The notes below the pieces were generated by a model. The model was not told the DNA's origin. It made no database searches and was given only the letters and a program-made list of their open reading frames with translations. DNA of 64,000 nt from Syntrophomonas palmitatica JCM 14374. Its GTDB lineage: Bacteria; Bacillota; Syntrophomonadia; Syntrophomonadales; Syntrophomonadaceae. The stretch is taken from NCBI RefSeq assembly GCF_001311885.1, contig NZ_BBCE01000001.1, forward strand, positions 1 through 64,000, in the 5' to 3' direction. The translations under genes and the position numbers were made by a program. Each line of letters starts with the position of its first letter. Positions within the stretch are counted from its first letter, which is position 1. Shown here piece after piece: positions 17,248 to 27,630 of this stretch.

Positions 17248-19893
17248 CTATTTGTTCTTCAACCTGGCCTGGGCGGCAGCCAGGCGGGCTACCGGTATAC
17301 GGTAGGGAGAGCAGCTGACATAATTCAATCCCAGCAGGTGACAGAACTCAATAGAACTGGGTTCTCCGCCATGTTCACCGCAGATGCCCATTAAAACACC
17401 CTCTCTGGTCTTGCGGGCTTTTTCCACGGCCATACGCATCAGGCTGCCCACCCCTTTGCGGTCCAGGACCGCGAAGGGATTGTCCTTGATTATTTTTTTC
17501 TCAATGTAAACCGGGATAAACTTGCCTTCGGCGTCATCGCGGCTGAACCCGAAAGTAGTCTGGGTCAGGTCGTTGGTGCCGAAAGAAAAGAATTCCGCTT
17601 CAGTTGCCAGTTCATCAGTAACCAGGCAGGCTCGCGGCAATTCCAGCATGGTTCCCACCGCAAATTCCAATTCTGCCCCGGTATCCTTTTTGAACTCTTC
17701 ATATACATCCAGTATCTCAGCTTTTAACATGGAAAGTTCGGTTATATCCATTATCAACGGCAGCTCAATCTCTGCTTCTGTTTTAATGCCCTCATTTTTC
17801 AGCAGCAATATGGCTTCAAAAATAGCCCGTGCCTGCATGCGGTATATTTCAGGATACGTCAATCCCAGGCGGCAGCCGCGATGACCCAGCATGGGGTTAG
17901 CCTCGGAAAGGCTATGTATCTTCTTCAGCAGTTCCTCTTTTTCCAGCAAAAGTTTTTCATCCGCATGCTGGTGCTTCATCTCCGCAATTTCCAGGAGCAG
18001 GGACTCGCGATCCGGCAAGAACTCATGCAAGGGCGGGTCCAGCAGGCGTATGGTTACTGGATATGGAGCCATCGCTTTGAGTATCCCGTAGAAATCATCC
18101 CGTTGGAAAGGCAGAAGCCCAGCCAACGCCTTTTCTCTATCTTCGCGATTCTCTGCCATGATCATTTCCTGTACAATGGGAAGCCTTTCCTGAGCCATAA
18201 ACATATGCTCTGTCCGGCACAATCCAATGCCTTCAGCACCAAATTCTCTGGCCCGGGCCGCATCCACCGGGGTATCGGCATTGGCTCTGACTGTAAGGGT
18301 CTTGGTTTCATCAGCCCATTGCAGGAGTTTTTCAAAATCATCCGATAAGGTAGGTTCAATCATTGGCACCTCGCCCAGCATAACCCGGCCGGTAGCGCCG
18401 TCAATAGTGATGATATCGCCATCTTTGACCACTATATCATTAACTGAAAAACAGCCGTTGTTGACATCAATTTTGACCGCTTCACAGCCACATACGCACG
18501 GTTTACCCATACCGCGGGCCACCACCGCAGCGTGAGAAGTCATCCCGCCCCGTGAGGTCAAAACCCCTTGTGCATAAACGATACCGTGAATATCGTCAGG
18601 AGTAGTTTCAGCTCTGACTAAAACCACCTTTTCCCCATTTTGACCAGCCTTTTCAGCCAGGTCAGCGTCAAATACCACCTTGCCGGAAGCCGCCCCCGGT
18701 GAAGCAGGCAATCCTACCGCGATGGGTTCCAGTTTAACTCCGGGATCTATCTGGCGGTGCAGGAGCTGGTTAATCTGTTCCGCATCTACACGTAAGAGGG
18801 CTTCTTCCTTGGTTATTAGTCCTTCGTTGACCATTTCCACCGCCACTCGCACTGAGGCGCGCGCGGTTCTTTTGCCGTTGCGGGTCTGCAGCATAAAAAG
18901 GCGGCCTTTTTCTACGGTAAATTCTATGTCCTGCAGGTCACGGTAATGGTTCTCCAGGTTCTGGCAGGTCTCAACAAACTGCTGATACACTCCCGGCAGC
19001 TCTTCTTTTAATTTTGATATAGGCATGGGGGTTCTGATGCCTGCCACTACATCCTCTCCCTGAGCGTTAACCAGGAACTCGCCATATAACTCTTTTTCCC
19101 CGGTGGAAGGATTACGGGTAAAGGCAACGCCGGTGCCGCAGTCCTGCCCCATATTGCCGAATGCCATACACTGAACATTCACGGCTGTTCCCAGGCTGTC
19201 ATCAATTTTGTTAATCTTGCGATAAACGATGGCCCGCTGGTTGTTCCAGGAATCGAATACCGCTTTGATAGCCATCAAGAGCTGTTCTTTTACATCTTGC
19301 GGGAATTCAAAACCCTTTGCCTGTTTTACGATAACTTTATATTCGCTGATGATCTCCTGTAATTCTTTAGCCGGTATCTCATAATCAAATATCAGGCTGA
19401 GTTTTCTCTTATGTTTCTCCACTACTTCATCGAAATGGGCATGTTCAATGTCCAGTACCACATTGGAAAACATCTGGATAAAACGGCGATAGCAGTCATA
19501 GGCAAACCTCTCATCCCCGGTCAGCTCCGCCAGTCCTAAAACAGACTCATCATTTAAACCCAGGTTCAGAATGGTATCCATCATGCCGGGCATAGATATA
19601 GCTGCCCCGGAGCGGACTGAAACCAGCAAGGGATTAGCCTTGTCCCCAAATTTTTTTCCAGTTGCCGCTTCGAGTTTCTGCAAAGCTGCAAATGCCTGGT
19701 CCAGAGTCCCTTCCGGAAAATCGCTGCCTGACGCCAGGTAGGCATTGCACGCCTCAGTAGTTATAGTAAAACCGGGAGGCACCGGCAGCCCTATTCGGGT
19801 CATTTCCGCCAGATTGGCTCCCTTACCGCCCAGCAGGCCGCGCATATCAGAAGTTCCTTCTTCAAATAAGTACACCCACTTCGTGCTAGACAT
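17248..19893 (-). CDS. ppdK: Pyruvate, phosphate dikinase
   Basis: 881 residues, full length. The ATP-grasp part (LLGGKGANLAEM, SVRSGAAISMPGMMDTILNLG) is followed by the phosphohistidine domain with the catalytic His in GGMTSHAAVVARGMGKPCV, and the PEP/pyruvate TIM barrel with GAEGIGLCRTEHMF and GICGEHGGEPSS. It interconverts pyruvate, ATP and Pi with PEP, AMP and PPi in the cytoplasm. It overlaps ppsR by 8 bp; PpsR controls it by phosphorylation of a Thr near the catalytic His (TSH). Confidence 0.97.
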   Translation of the reverse strand: MSSTKWVYLFEEGTSDMRGLLGGKGANLAEMTRIGLPVPPGFTITTEACNAYLASGSDFPEGTLDQAFAALQKLEAATGKKFGDKANPLLVSVRSGAAISMPGMMDTILNLGLNDESVLGLAELTGDERFAYDCYRRFIQMFSNVVLDIEHAHFDEVVEKHKRKLSLIFDYEIPAKELQEIISEYKVIVKQAKGFEFPQDVKEQLLMAIKAVFDSWNNQRAIVYRKINKIDDSLGTAVNVQCMAFGNMGQDCGTGVAFTRNPSTGEKELYGEFLVNAQGEDVVAGIRTPMPISKLKEELPGVYQQFVETCQNLENHYRDLQDIEFTVEKGRLFMLQTRNGKRTARASVRVAVEMVNEGLITKEEALLRVDAEQINQLLHRQIDPGVKLEPIAVGLPASPGAASGKVVFDADLAEKAGQNGEKVVLVRAETTPDDIHGIVYAQGVLTSRGGMTSHAAVVARGMGKPCVCGCEAVKIDVNNGCFSVNDIVVKDGDIITIDGATGRVMLGEVPMIEPTLSDDFEKLLQWADETKTLTVRANADTPVDAARAREFGAEGIGLCRTEHMFMAQERLPIVQEMIMAENREDREKALAGLLPFQRDDFYGILKAMAPYPVTIRLLDPPLHEFLPDRESLLLEIAEMKHQHADEKLLLEKEELLKKIHSLSEANPMLGHRGCRLGLTYPEIYRMQARAIFEAILLLKNEGIKTEAEIELPLIMDITELSMLKAEILDVYEEFKKDTGAELEFAVGTMLELPRACLVTDELATEAEFFSFGTNDLTQTTFGFSRDDAEGKFIPVYIEKKIIKDNPFAVLDRKGVGSLMRMAVEKARKTREGVLMGICGEHGGEPSSIEFCHLLGLNYVSCSPYRIPVARLAAAQARLKNK

Positions 19894-20704
19894 GACTTAA
19901 CCTCCTATAATATATTTCTAATATTTTGCTTGCGGTTTCTTCCACAGCCCGATTGGTTACATCGATTACCGGGCAGCCCAACTTTTTCATTATACTATTA
20001 CCGTACTCAATCTCCTCCAAAATTCTTTCAGGATTGGCATAGCTGGCCTGTCCTTTTAGTCCCAGGGTTTTCAAACGTTCAGCCCGAATCTGGTTGAGTT
20101 GTTCCAATTTTATGGTCAGGCCGATAACTTTACCTTTTTCTGCCCGGAACAATTCTTCGGGGGGATTGACTTCAGGCACCAGAGGCACATTGGCGACTTT
20201 GATGCGCTTATGTGCCAGGTACATGGAAAGCGGCGTCTTTGAGGTGCGCGACACTCCCACCAGAACTATATCGGCCAGGTCAATTCCGCGCGGGTCTTTG
20301 CCGTCATCATAACGGACCGCAAATTCTACCGCTTCCACCCGGCGGTAATACATTTCATCGATTTTTCTTAACAGCCCCGGTTCCCTTTTGGGTTCTAAAT
20401 GGCTGGCGGCGCCTATAGCCTCTACCAGCGGCCCTAAAATATCTACACAGGGCACGCCATATTTCTTGGCTTCACAGCACAGGTGATCTGCCAGGTTGTC
20501 AATTACCAGAGTATATGCTATCAGGAATTTGCTGGCAGCCGCCTGATGAACCACCTCATCCAGGGTTTCCGTATCAGAAATATTGGGTATTCTTCTGATT
20601 TCCATATTACCCGAGTCGAACTGGCTGGCAGCGGCCCTGACTACCATTTCCGCCGTTTCTCCAATCGAATCTGAGACTATAAATACTCCCGGCAAATGAT
20701 TCAT
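19886..20704 (-). CDS. ppsR: PPDK/PEP synthase regulatory kinase-phosphorylase
   Basis: 272 residues of the DUF299/PSRP family. Hallmarks are FIVSDSIGETAEMVVRAA at the start, the P-loop-like GVSRTSKTPLSMYLA near 150 and the C-terminal YANPERILEEI with VIDVTNRAVEETA. The enzyme uses ADP to phosphorylate PPDK and Pi to dephosphorylate it. Its gene lies directly upstream of, and overlaps, ppdK, which supports the pairing. Confidence 0.95.
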   Translation of the reverse strand: MNHLPGVFIVSDSIGETAEMVVRAAASQFDSGNMEIRRIPNISDTETLDEVVHQAAASKFLIAYTLVIDNLADHLCCEAKKYGVPCVDILGPLVEAIGAASHLEPKREPGLLRKIDEMYYRRVEAVEFAVRYDDGKDPRGIDLADIVLVGVSRTSKTPLSMYLAHKRIKVANVPLVPEVNPPEELFRAEKGKVIGLTIKLEQLNQIRAERLKTLGLKGQASYANPERILEEIEYGNSIMKKLGCPVIDVTNRAVEETASKILEIYYRRLSHV

Positions 20705-20866
20705 ATTTTAACCTCCATCTTCCCGCCCTGCTTGGCGGTAGATATCAATTTACCCCGTAATATTGTATTTAATACCCAGTTTACTTACTACTGAATCAGT
20801 GCGGCTGAATGAACAGTTACACCCCACCATATTATTATTCCTCGTTATACAACGTGAAATTAAACT

Positions 20867-21535
20867 TCAAACATCTGCATTATGCGGGCTGCGGCCTTCG
20901 GCTGCCAGGTCTAAAAAGAGACGAGCTATATTGGTCTTGGTTATTCTGCCTACCACTTCCAGTTTTTCTTCCCCGGCGGAATCCAGGTAGGTCTTGACTA
21001 CCGGCAGTCCGTCGACTTCATGTTCCACAATCTTTTTTACCACATCCACCACATTTTCATCCAGACCCGCGCAAATGATATTAGGCATACGGGTCATAAT
21101 AATACTGACCGGCATTTTGTGTATATCAGCCTGTCCTAACGTAGTCTTTAAGCAGTCTTTGCGGGAAACCACCCCGCTCAGGTAATTGGTTTCGTCTACG
21201 ATAAATATACTGCCGGTATCCTCCACAAACAAGGTAACAATAGCATCATAAACGCTGGCATTTTCCTTTAATATTACCGGCAGGGACTGAATGTCCCGCA
21301 CTCGGTAGTTGTTCAGGGCCTTGCGAATCTCGTTTTCCCCTTCGCTTTTCAAATAATAGCCCACCCGGGGCTTGGCCTCCAGAAACCCCGACATAGTCAG
21401 TACAGCCAGGTCAGGCCGCAAAGCCGCCCTGGTCACATTTAATAACTCGGCAATCTTTTCCCCAGTAATGGGGCCATGGTTTTTAACGATTTCCAGTATC
21501 TTTTCCTGTCTTTCATTCAGTTCGATGCTGTTCAC
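20867..21535 (-). CDS. ccpN: CcpN-like transcription regulator with two CBS domains
   Basis: 222 residues. An N-terminal winged HTH (RQEKILEIVKNHGPITGEKIAELLNV in two parts) is followed by paired CBS domains (SVYDAIVTLFVEDTGSIFIVD, then ENVVDVVKKIVEHEVDGLPVV). In Bacillus, CcpN represses gluconeogenic genes and senses the ATP/ADP ratio through CBS. It lies 160 bp upstream of ppsR-ppdK on the same strand, so control of PEP formation is the natural inference. Confidence 0.88.
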   Translation of the reverse strand: MNSIELNERQEKILEIVKNHGPITGEKIAELLNVTRAALRPDLAVLTMSGFLEAKPRVGYYLKSEGENEIRKALNNYRVRDIQSLPVILKENASVYDAIVTLFVEDTGSIFIVDETNYLSGVVSRKDCLKTTLGQADIHKMPVSIIMTRMPNIICAGLDENVVDVVKKIVEHEVDGLPVVKTYLDSAGEEKLEVVGRITKTNIARLFLDLAAEGRSPHNADV

Positions 21536-21626
21536 CGCCTGTTATGTGCTATACTTTTTAATGCAAAATACACTAATTATATATACTATATCAAATAATA
21601 AAATCCTGTTTAAATTATTTATTTTT

Positions 21627-23695
21627 TTAATCAACCAATTTGCTGAAATCGGCAATTTGGTGGGATAAATTAGCAATGGTCTTCAGCATACCCAGACGTG
21701 CATTACGCAGGGACTCATCCTCTGCCATCACCATGACTGCTGTAAAAAATCTGTCCAGTACAGGGCGCAGGCTGGCCAGGTCCTGCAAAGCCTGTTCGTA
21801 ATTCTGTTTGTTGAGACTGGCTTCCACCTGCCCCTTAAGTCCTTTAATAGCCTGGAAGAGTTCTTTGTCGCAATCATCCGCCAAAACTGCAGCATTCACT
21901 TCTGCAGATTCCCATTTGCGGGACAGGTTATGGGAACGGTTGTAAACCACCATAAAGTCCTGATAGTAATCATTGCCTTTAAATTGCTGCAGCATCTTTG
22001 CTCTTCTCGCCAAATCGCTTAAATCAGATGAGGGTTTGGCAAAAACCGCATCAATAACGTCGTAGGAGATGCCTTGTTCCAACAGAATCCCGCGCAAGCG
22101 CTGAACGATAAACTCCATTAACTCAGCTGCGGTATCGGCCTGGCTCAGTTTGGGTTTGATTGGAATGAAGGCTTCATATGCCAAATTCAGGACTTCATCC
22201 AGCTTGAACACCAGGTGATGTTCGAGGATAATATTCACCAGACCCAGAGCCTGGCGCCGCAGGGCGTAAGGGTCCTGAGAACCGGTCGGTTTGATGCCTA
22301 TAGCAAAACAGCCCACCAGGTTATCAATTTTTTCGCTTAAACTTAAGACTATGCCCGTTGAGCTTGCCGGCAGCCTGTCGCCGGCAAAACGCGGCATATA
22401 ATGTTCAAGAATGGCTGCGGCTACTTCCTGATCTTCATGGCTCTGTAGCGCATAGTAGCGCCCCATTATTCCCTGCAGTTCGGGAAATTCGTATACCATG
22501 GCACTGAGCAGGTCGGCTTTGCACAGATAAGCGGCCCGCTGCAAACGAACTGGATTACTTATAGAAAGCAGTTCGCCCATCTTAACGGCCAGATTTTCCA
22601 ACCGCTGTACTTTATCCATCAGGCTGCCCAAGCGTTCATGGAACATGACGTCTTTTAAGCCCGCCACCATATCCTGCAGGGCTTTTTTGGTATCTTCCTT
22701 CCAGAAGAACAACGCGTCTTCCAGCCTGGCTTTCAGCACCCTTTCATTACCGGCTGTCACCAGTTCCATGCTGTAGGCGATGCCGTTTTTGACCCCTATA
22801 AAACCGGGCATCAACTTACCTGTCTGATCGTAGACCGGGAAATAACGCTGGTGTTCAATCATGCTGGTGGTCAGTACTTCAGGGGGAACCTCCAGGTATG
22901 AAGGTGAAAAGCTTCCATAAAAAGCGGTGGGATATTCCACCAGATGGGTTACCTCCTCCAGCAGCTCTGGATTCTCCATGGCTGTACCCCCCTGGGCCGC
23001 GGCCACTTCAACTACCTGTTTCCAGATGATATCTTTGCGTTCCTGCTGGTTCAGAATAACGTAGTTCTGTTTTAGTATTTCAAAATATTCCGCTGTATCT
23101 TTTACGCTCAGGAAGCCTTTGGAGAGAAAACGATGCCCGCAGGTTTGCCGTGAACTGTTGATATTATCTATCGAGAATTCGATTACTTTATCATCAAACA
23201 AGGCTAAAAGCCAGCGAATAGGGCGGGCAAACCGGGTGTTATAATAGCCCCAGCGCATAGATTTCGGAAAAACCAAGGCAGTAATGATTTCCGGCAGCAG
23301 ATTAGGCAGTACCTGCAGGGCGGGCTGGCCTTTTTCCTTTTTAACGGCGTATAAATATTCTGCTCCGCCTGCTTCACGAATTTCCAAGTCCTCAAAGGCC
23401 ATCCCCTGGCCGCGGGCAAAACCAAGACCGGCCTTGCTGGGCTGGCCATCAGCGGTGTAAGCCGCTTCTTTTTTAGGCCCCCGGTTTTCGATCAGGCATC
23501 CGCCTGCTTCTCATCCAAGCCCTGCACATAAAGGGTTAAGCGGCGCGGAGTGCCATAGCATTGCAGCGAACTGTATTTTAACCTGGCTTCACCCAGTTTT
23601 TTTTCGGCCAGGTTCTGCAAGTCATCGATAGCTTTTTCCATATATGCGGAGGGGAGTTCCTCCACCCCGATTTCCAGCAATAAATCCTTAGCCAT
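21627..23695 (-). CDS. glyS: Glycine-tRNA ligase beta subunit (frame-shifted in this sequence)
   Basis: About 690 residues in two frames. The N-terminus (DLLLEIGVEELPSAYMEKAI) ends at 23492; the rest resumes as ARGQGMAFEDLEIREAGGAEYLYAV and runs to the C-terminal anticodon-binding helices. One missing C at about 23495 (GCCC read as GCC) restores DALIENRGPKKEAAY. The HD-like and tRNA-binding parts are all present. It works as an alpha2beta2 enzyme with GlyQ. Its ATG overlaps the glyQ stop in TAATG. Confidence 0.95.
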
Positions 23696-24609
23696 TAGCC
23701 GACCTCCTCCTCGCTCAAGAATTGTTTCCTGAGATTTTCATCTTTTATAAGCGGGTAACGCATGGCTTTGCGTTGTTCCAGGTATTCACCTGCCACCAGC
23801 CGGGCCAGATTGCGCACCCTGCCGATATAACCGGTGCGTTCGGTTACGCTGATAGCCCCGCGGGCATCAAGCAGGTTGAAAAGGTGCGAGCATTTCAGGA
23901 CATAATCATAGGCCGGCTGGGGCAGATGTTCGGCCGCTATCCGCTGGGCCTCTTGTTCGCAAAGCCTGAACATGGTCATCAGGCTGTTCACGTCCGCCAG
24001 TTCAAAATTGTAACGGGAATAATCCACCTCGGACTGGTGATGTACATCCGCATAGGTGATGCCTTCCACCCATTCGATATCAAAAACGCTTTCCCGGTTC
24101 TGAATATACATGGCGATGCGTTCCAGGCCGTAGGTGATTTCCGCGCATACCGGATAACAGTCGTAGCCGCCGCACTGCTGGAAATAGGTAAATTGGGTTA
24201 TTTCCATACCATCCAGCCAGATTTCCCAGCCCAGGCCCCAGGCTCCAAGAGTCGGAGATTCCCAGTTGTCTTCCACCAGTCTGATATCGTGTTTCTCAGC
24301 TTCGATACCCAGTTCACGCAGGCTTTCCAAATAGAGATCAATAACATCATCCGGGGATGGTTTTAGTATTACCTGGTATTGATAGTAATGCTGCAAACGG
24401 TTGGGGTTTTCGCCGTACCTGCCGTCGGTGGGGCGGCGCGAGGGTTCTACATAGGCTACGTTCCATGGTTCAGGCCCCAGGCAGCGCAGGAACGTGGCCG
24501 GATTCATAGTGCCGGCACCTTTTTCCATATCGTAGGGCTGCTGAATTATACAACCCTGGCGGCCCCAAAAATTCTGCAATTTCAATATAATCTCCTGAAA
24601 AGTCAACAT
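23695..24609 (-). CDS. glyQ: Glycine-tRNA ligase alpha subunit
   Basis: 304 residues from ATG 24609, which follows AAGGAGG by 5 bases. It is highly conserved: [19 protein letters not shown], the [35 protein letters not shown] region, and the [20 protein letters not shown] motif of the class II active site. It is regulated by the T-box leader upstream. Confidence 0.97.
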   Translation of the reverse strand: MLTFQEIILKLQNFWGRQGCIIQQPYDMEKGAGTMNPATFLRCLGPEPWNVAYVEPSRRPTDGRYGENPNRLQHYYQYQVILKPSPDDVIDLYLESLRELGIEAEKHDIRLVEDNWESPTLGAWGLGWEIWLDGMEITQFTYFQQCGGYDCYPVCAEITYGLERIAMYIQNRESVFDIEWVEGITYADVHHQSEVDYSRYNFELADVNSLMTMFRLCEQEAQRIAAEHLPQPAYDYVLKCSHLFNLLDARGAISVTERTGYIGRVRNLARLVAGEYLEQRKAMRYPLIKDENLRKQFLSEEEVG

Positions 24610-24624
24610 CACAACCTCCTTCAA

Positions 24625-24866
24625 AAAATAAAGCCCTGTCCTTGCGGACAGGGACGGTTTCTAACCGCGGTTCCACCCTGATTTGGCTGTAAGCCCACCT
24701 TCATTTGCCGGGTTTTACTGACCGTTGTTACGGCGTTCCTCCCGCAGCTCCAAAGCGCCTTCAAAAAACCAGCCTGCCGGTTTCCAGCTTCCCCGGCTCT
24801 CTGTAAAGGTGTACGTTTTTTTACTCCTCTTTTTCATCGCTGTAGTTATTTAGTTGTACAAAATCA
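24625..24866 (-). promoter_or_regulatory. T-box riboswitch of glyQS
   Basis: Minus-strand leader with AGAGAGCCGGGGAAGCTGG (stem I distal elements), specifier loop GAA-GGC-GC where GGC is a glycine codon, and the T-box core GGGTGGAACCGCGG. A terminator hairpin (CCCTGTCC-GCAA-GGACAGGG plus T run, 24631-24655) ends it. Uncharged tRNA-Gly would favour the antiterminator and glyQS expression. Confidence 0.95.
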
Positions 24867-24871
24867 CAATT

Positions 24872-24900
24872 AGTTTATCAGCCTGCCCCGCCCTTGTCAA
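24872..24900 (-). promoter_or_regulatory. SigA promoter of glyQS
   Basis: TTGACA (24895-24900), a 17-bp spacer and TAAACT (24872-24877), placed just before the T-box leader. Confidence 0.8.
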
Positions 24901-24915
24901 TTCCGAGGTAATGTC

Positions 24916-25803
24916 CTACCCCGGGAATTTCTCGCCGAAGATTTCTTTCCAGCAGCGGTTGGCGTTATAGCTCTCACCTTTTTCCTCGTAGGATAATGCT
25001 TCCACCGCTTTTTTGTAGGCGTCATTGGCGGGTGCGCCAAAATCATCTTCCCGGTGCAGTTTACGGTTGCTGCCTTTGGCATACCAATCAAGCTGTTCCT
25101 TGCGTCTTCCAGCCAGGTATTCCATAAAGTCCATCATCATATTGCCGTAGTAACCATAGGATACTTCGGCTCCTTCCCAGTCCTCCATGAAATTCATGGC
25201 CATGGTATCAATGAGCATGCTGGGCATAACCACCTTATGCGTGAACTTCCAGGCTCGGGTCATGCGGGCAATATGTTTGACCTTACCGCCGTATTTATAA
25301 TTATATTCATCTATAACTTCAATTTCCCTGATGGGATTGAACTCCTGCCAGCGTCCTCCCTCGGAAGGATCGGGATATATGTATCCATTCTTTTTCGGGA
25401 CAGCGAAAGCGGGAATCACCTCCACCAGGGGTTTTTCTTTGTATGGCATCATCAGGCAGTGTTCATCATTTATAAAAGCATCAGCATTAATCTTACTCAT
25501 GAAATCCCTGGTTTCCCGCAAAAGGGTGCGCTGCACATTACCCGGCCATTTTGCCAGGCGTTCATAGATTTGCAAGGGTAATACCACCATTATATTTACG
25601 TTATCCAGCTCATTTATGGCGGTATCCCGGCCAAAGGAACCGAGATAAAACACGTTGCGGGTATCTGATTTTATATGCCAGTAATAATTGTTTACCGCCA
25701 AGGCGATTTCCTTGCCGCGCTGGATAATAATATCGTGGTTATCGACTTTAATATTGTTGAGAAAGGTTTTGAATTTATCGGCAATGCTCTCAGTCTTCTG
25801 CAT
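24916..25803 (-). CDS. cGAS/DncV-like (SMODS-type) nucleotidyltransferase with altered catalytic motif
   Basis: 295 residues. The polymerase-beta fold is recognisable from LGSFGRDTAI followed by ELDNVNIMVVLP, then KPLVEVIPAFAVPKKNGYIYPDPSEGG and WQEFNPI. This pattern of GSF-x-R, a DxD strand, a third acid before PAF, and a Y-x-P-D segment is that of CD-NTases of bacterial anti-phage signalling. Here the DxD aspartates read N-V-N and the third acid is Glu (VEV), so ordinary two-metal catalysis looks lost. No Cap effector, HORMA or TRIP13 gene is adjacent. It may be a regulatory pseudo-enzyme. The C-terminal 120 residues are helical. Confidence 0.7.
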   Translation of the reverse strand: MQKTESIADKFKTFLNNIKVDNHDIIIQRGKEIALAVNNYYWHIKSDTRNVFYLGSFGRDTAINELDNVNIMVVLPLQIYERLAKWPGNVQRTLLRETRDFMSKINADAFINDEHCLMMPYKEKPLVEVIPAFAVPKKNGYIYPDPSEGGRWQEFNPIREIEVIDEYNYKYGGKVKHIARMTRAWKFTHKVVMPSMLIDTMAMNFMEDWEGAEVSYGYYGNMMMDFMEYLAGRRKEQLDWYAKGSNRKLHREDDFGAPANDAYKKAVEALSYEEKGESYNANRCWKEIFGEKFPG

Positions 25804-25941
25804 AAAACTTACCTCCCTAATAAATAGTCAGTTTTCAGAGGTTTTATTGTTTATACAAATTCTAATGCGCAAGTTGAGTAAGTCATTCTTTTACGGTAAA
25901 TTTCTCCACACACTAGCCCTTACCTGACCTGTAAATCATCT

Positions 25942-26688
25942 TTACTGGCTTTTATTTATAAGCTGAATAGTTTTTTTCATATTGAACTTTCTTTCCAGGT
26001 GATACTCAAGATCTAATTCTAGTATATGCTCAATTTGCTTTAAAGCCGCCGGCGAGACTTTAAGCCGGTTCAAAGCAGCCAGGCCGCCGCAAGCCAGCAA
26101 ACGTAAAACCGCCAGGCTTTCACCATTCAGATAAACGTTGTGCAGAGATACATCCAGGCAGGATTCGCAAAAAATCCCCCCCTGGGCCAGGTTAAATACG
26201 GGCTTTTTCACATCCTTTCTGCCGCAGCCGCAGCAAGCATCAAGCAACGGTCCATATCCTAACCCTGCCAGTAATTGCAGTTCAAAGTACCGCAAGACCA
26301 GAGGGTTGAAGCCTTTTTTATCCAGATATTCCAGAACAGAAAGAGCGCACGAATATAACTCCGGCATGGGCATTTTATCGAGCAGGGCTTTATCGATAAG
26401 TTCCATTATGTAGAGAGAGTGCAGGCTTAAAACCACATCCTCGCGGCTGTTGCCATAGAAATCGATGAGTTTGCCCTGGGTAATAATGTCGAGTTCCCGT
26501 CCGGAGCTGAGGTGAAGCATAGAATGACAGAAGGGCTGAGTGCAGGCCCGCAAGCTGCTTTTAGGCTTCTGAACCCCGCGGGCAATAGAACGCACCTTGC
26601 CTTTTTCTTCGGTAAAAAGGCTGACCAGCTTATCGGTATCACGATAATTTATTGATTTTAATACTATAGCCCGGCTGCGGTAATACAT
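25942..26688 (-). CDS. recO: DNA repair protein RecO
   Basis: 248 residues. The N-terminal OB fold (RAIVLKSINYRDTDKLVSLFTEEKGKVRSIARGV split) is followed by a helical domain with the zinc ligands CCGCG and CESC in the usual place. It loads RecA onto SSB-coated DNA with RecR. I place the start at ATG 26688, which overlaps the upstream stop (TAATG). Confidence 0.92.
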   Translation of the reverse strand: MYYRSRAIVLKSINYRDTDKLVSLFTEEKGKVRSIARGVQKPKSSLRACTQPFCHSMLHLSSGRELDIITQGKLIDFYGNSREDVVLSLHSLYIMELIDKALLDKMPMPELYSCALSVLEYLDKKGFNPLVLRYFELQLLAGLGYGPLLDACCGCGRKDVKKPVFNLAQGGIFCESCLDVSLHNVYLNGESLAVLRLLACGGLAALNRLKVSPAALKQIEHILELDLEYHLERKFNMKKTIQLINKSQ

Positions 26689-27605
26689 TATCTTCCACTC
26701 CAAAAAAGTACATTGGCCACTTTAACCGGGTCATTAACCCTTTCTACTTTAATTCTAAACCTGTGACTCAGATTGCAACAGATATTGTCAGCTTCATCGG
26801 TTCCAATATAATGATAATCAAAAGCCAGATAAACCCGTTTTACATCGTCTAATCCCAGAGATTCAATTCTTCTGGCCAGGCATTTCCGGTCTCTGATATA
26901 ATCCCGGTTCACCCAGGCAAAGATACTGCCGCCGTATTTGCTCATACGCGGACAAGCCACGGGATTAAATGTTTCATCCCTCCTGAACCGGGTATTATTT
27001 TGCAAAACGGTTTTGGTTATATTTGCCAGGGAGGTTTCGTTTTTAACCAGTCCCCAGCGGGGAATCTTTACTACCATAACCGGGCAGCCGGCCTCCCGCA
27101 CCATCTCCAGGATACGCTGAACTGATATCCCGTCAGTCATTTCAGCATGGACGGCGTATCCGCCCAGTTCAGGGACAATGATTATGTCCGGCGCTAATCC
27201 CAGGCTGGGCAGGTGATGACCTCCGTCAAAAACCACCACCCGGTAGCAATTATCCCTCATCCTGCGCAGGTATGCCTGCCCTTGCGGGCTGCTGTGCCAG
27301 CTGTCCGTTTGCGAACATTCTACGATGGCGTTGTATCTGGCATCCAGAAGCCGGGTTAATTGCTGAGGGTAATCTTGGTAGTTGCCGGGAAGCACTGCCG
27401 CTATGCGAAATTCAGACTGTGGCAGCATCCTCAAACCCGGGTTGTACAAAACCATCGCTCTAGCGTGGCTGCTGACGTACCGCGCATATAATTCCAGACC
27501 CTGATAATACCCAAACTCTTTCATGGCATCACAAGGGTATTCGATCATTACGGCCGTATATACAGCCATCAATATAAGCAAAAAATATAGTTTCTTTAAA
27601 TACAC
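26688..27605 (-). CDS. Membrane-anchored or secreted protein of unknown function
   Basis: 305 residues with an N-terminal hydrophobic segment (LYFLLILMAVYTAVMI) that may be a signal anchor. The body contains VVVFDGGHHLPSLGLAPDIIIVPELGGYAVHAEMTDG and later VKRVYLAFDYHYIGTDEADNI, an alpha/beta protein with conserved-looking Asp/His. I do not recognise the family. It overlaps recO by one base and follows deoC by 15 bp, so it is part of the era-recO transcription unit. Confidence 0.7.
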   Translation of the reverse strand: MYLKKLYFLLILMAVYTAVMIEYPCDAMKEFGYYQGLELYARYVSSHARAMVLYNPGLRMLPQSEFRIAAVLPGNYQDYPQQLTRLLDARYNAIVECSQTDSWHSSPQGQAYLRRMRDNCYRVVVFDGGHHLPSLGLAPDIIIVPELGGYAVHAEMTDGISVQRILEMVREAGCPVMVVKIPRWGLVKNETSLANITKTVLQNNTRFRRDETFNPVACPRMSKYGGSIFAWVNRDYIRDRKCLARRIESLGLDDVKRVYLAFDYHYIGTDEADNICCNLSHRFRIKVERVNDPVKVANVLFWSGR

Positions 27606-27610
27606 AAAAA

Positions 27611-27630
27611 GGACGACTCCTCATCGTCCT
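27611..27630 (-). terminator. Hairpin overlapping the deoC stop
   Basis: AGGACGA/TCGTCCT with a T run on the minus strand. It overlaps the deoC stop codon and may attenuate transcription into the unknown gene and recO. Confidence 0.6.
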
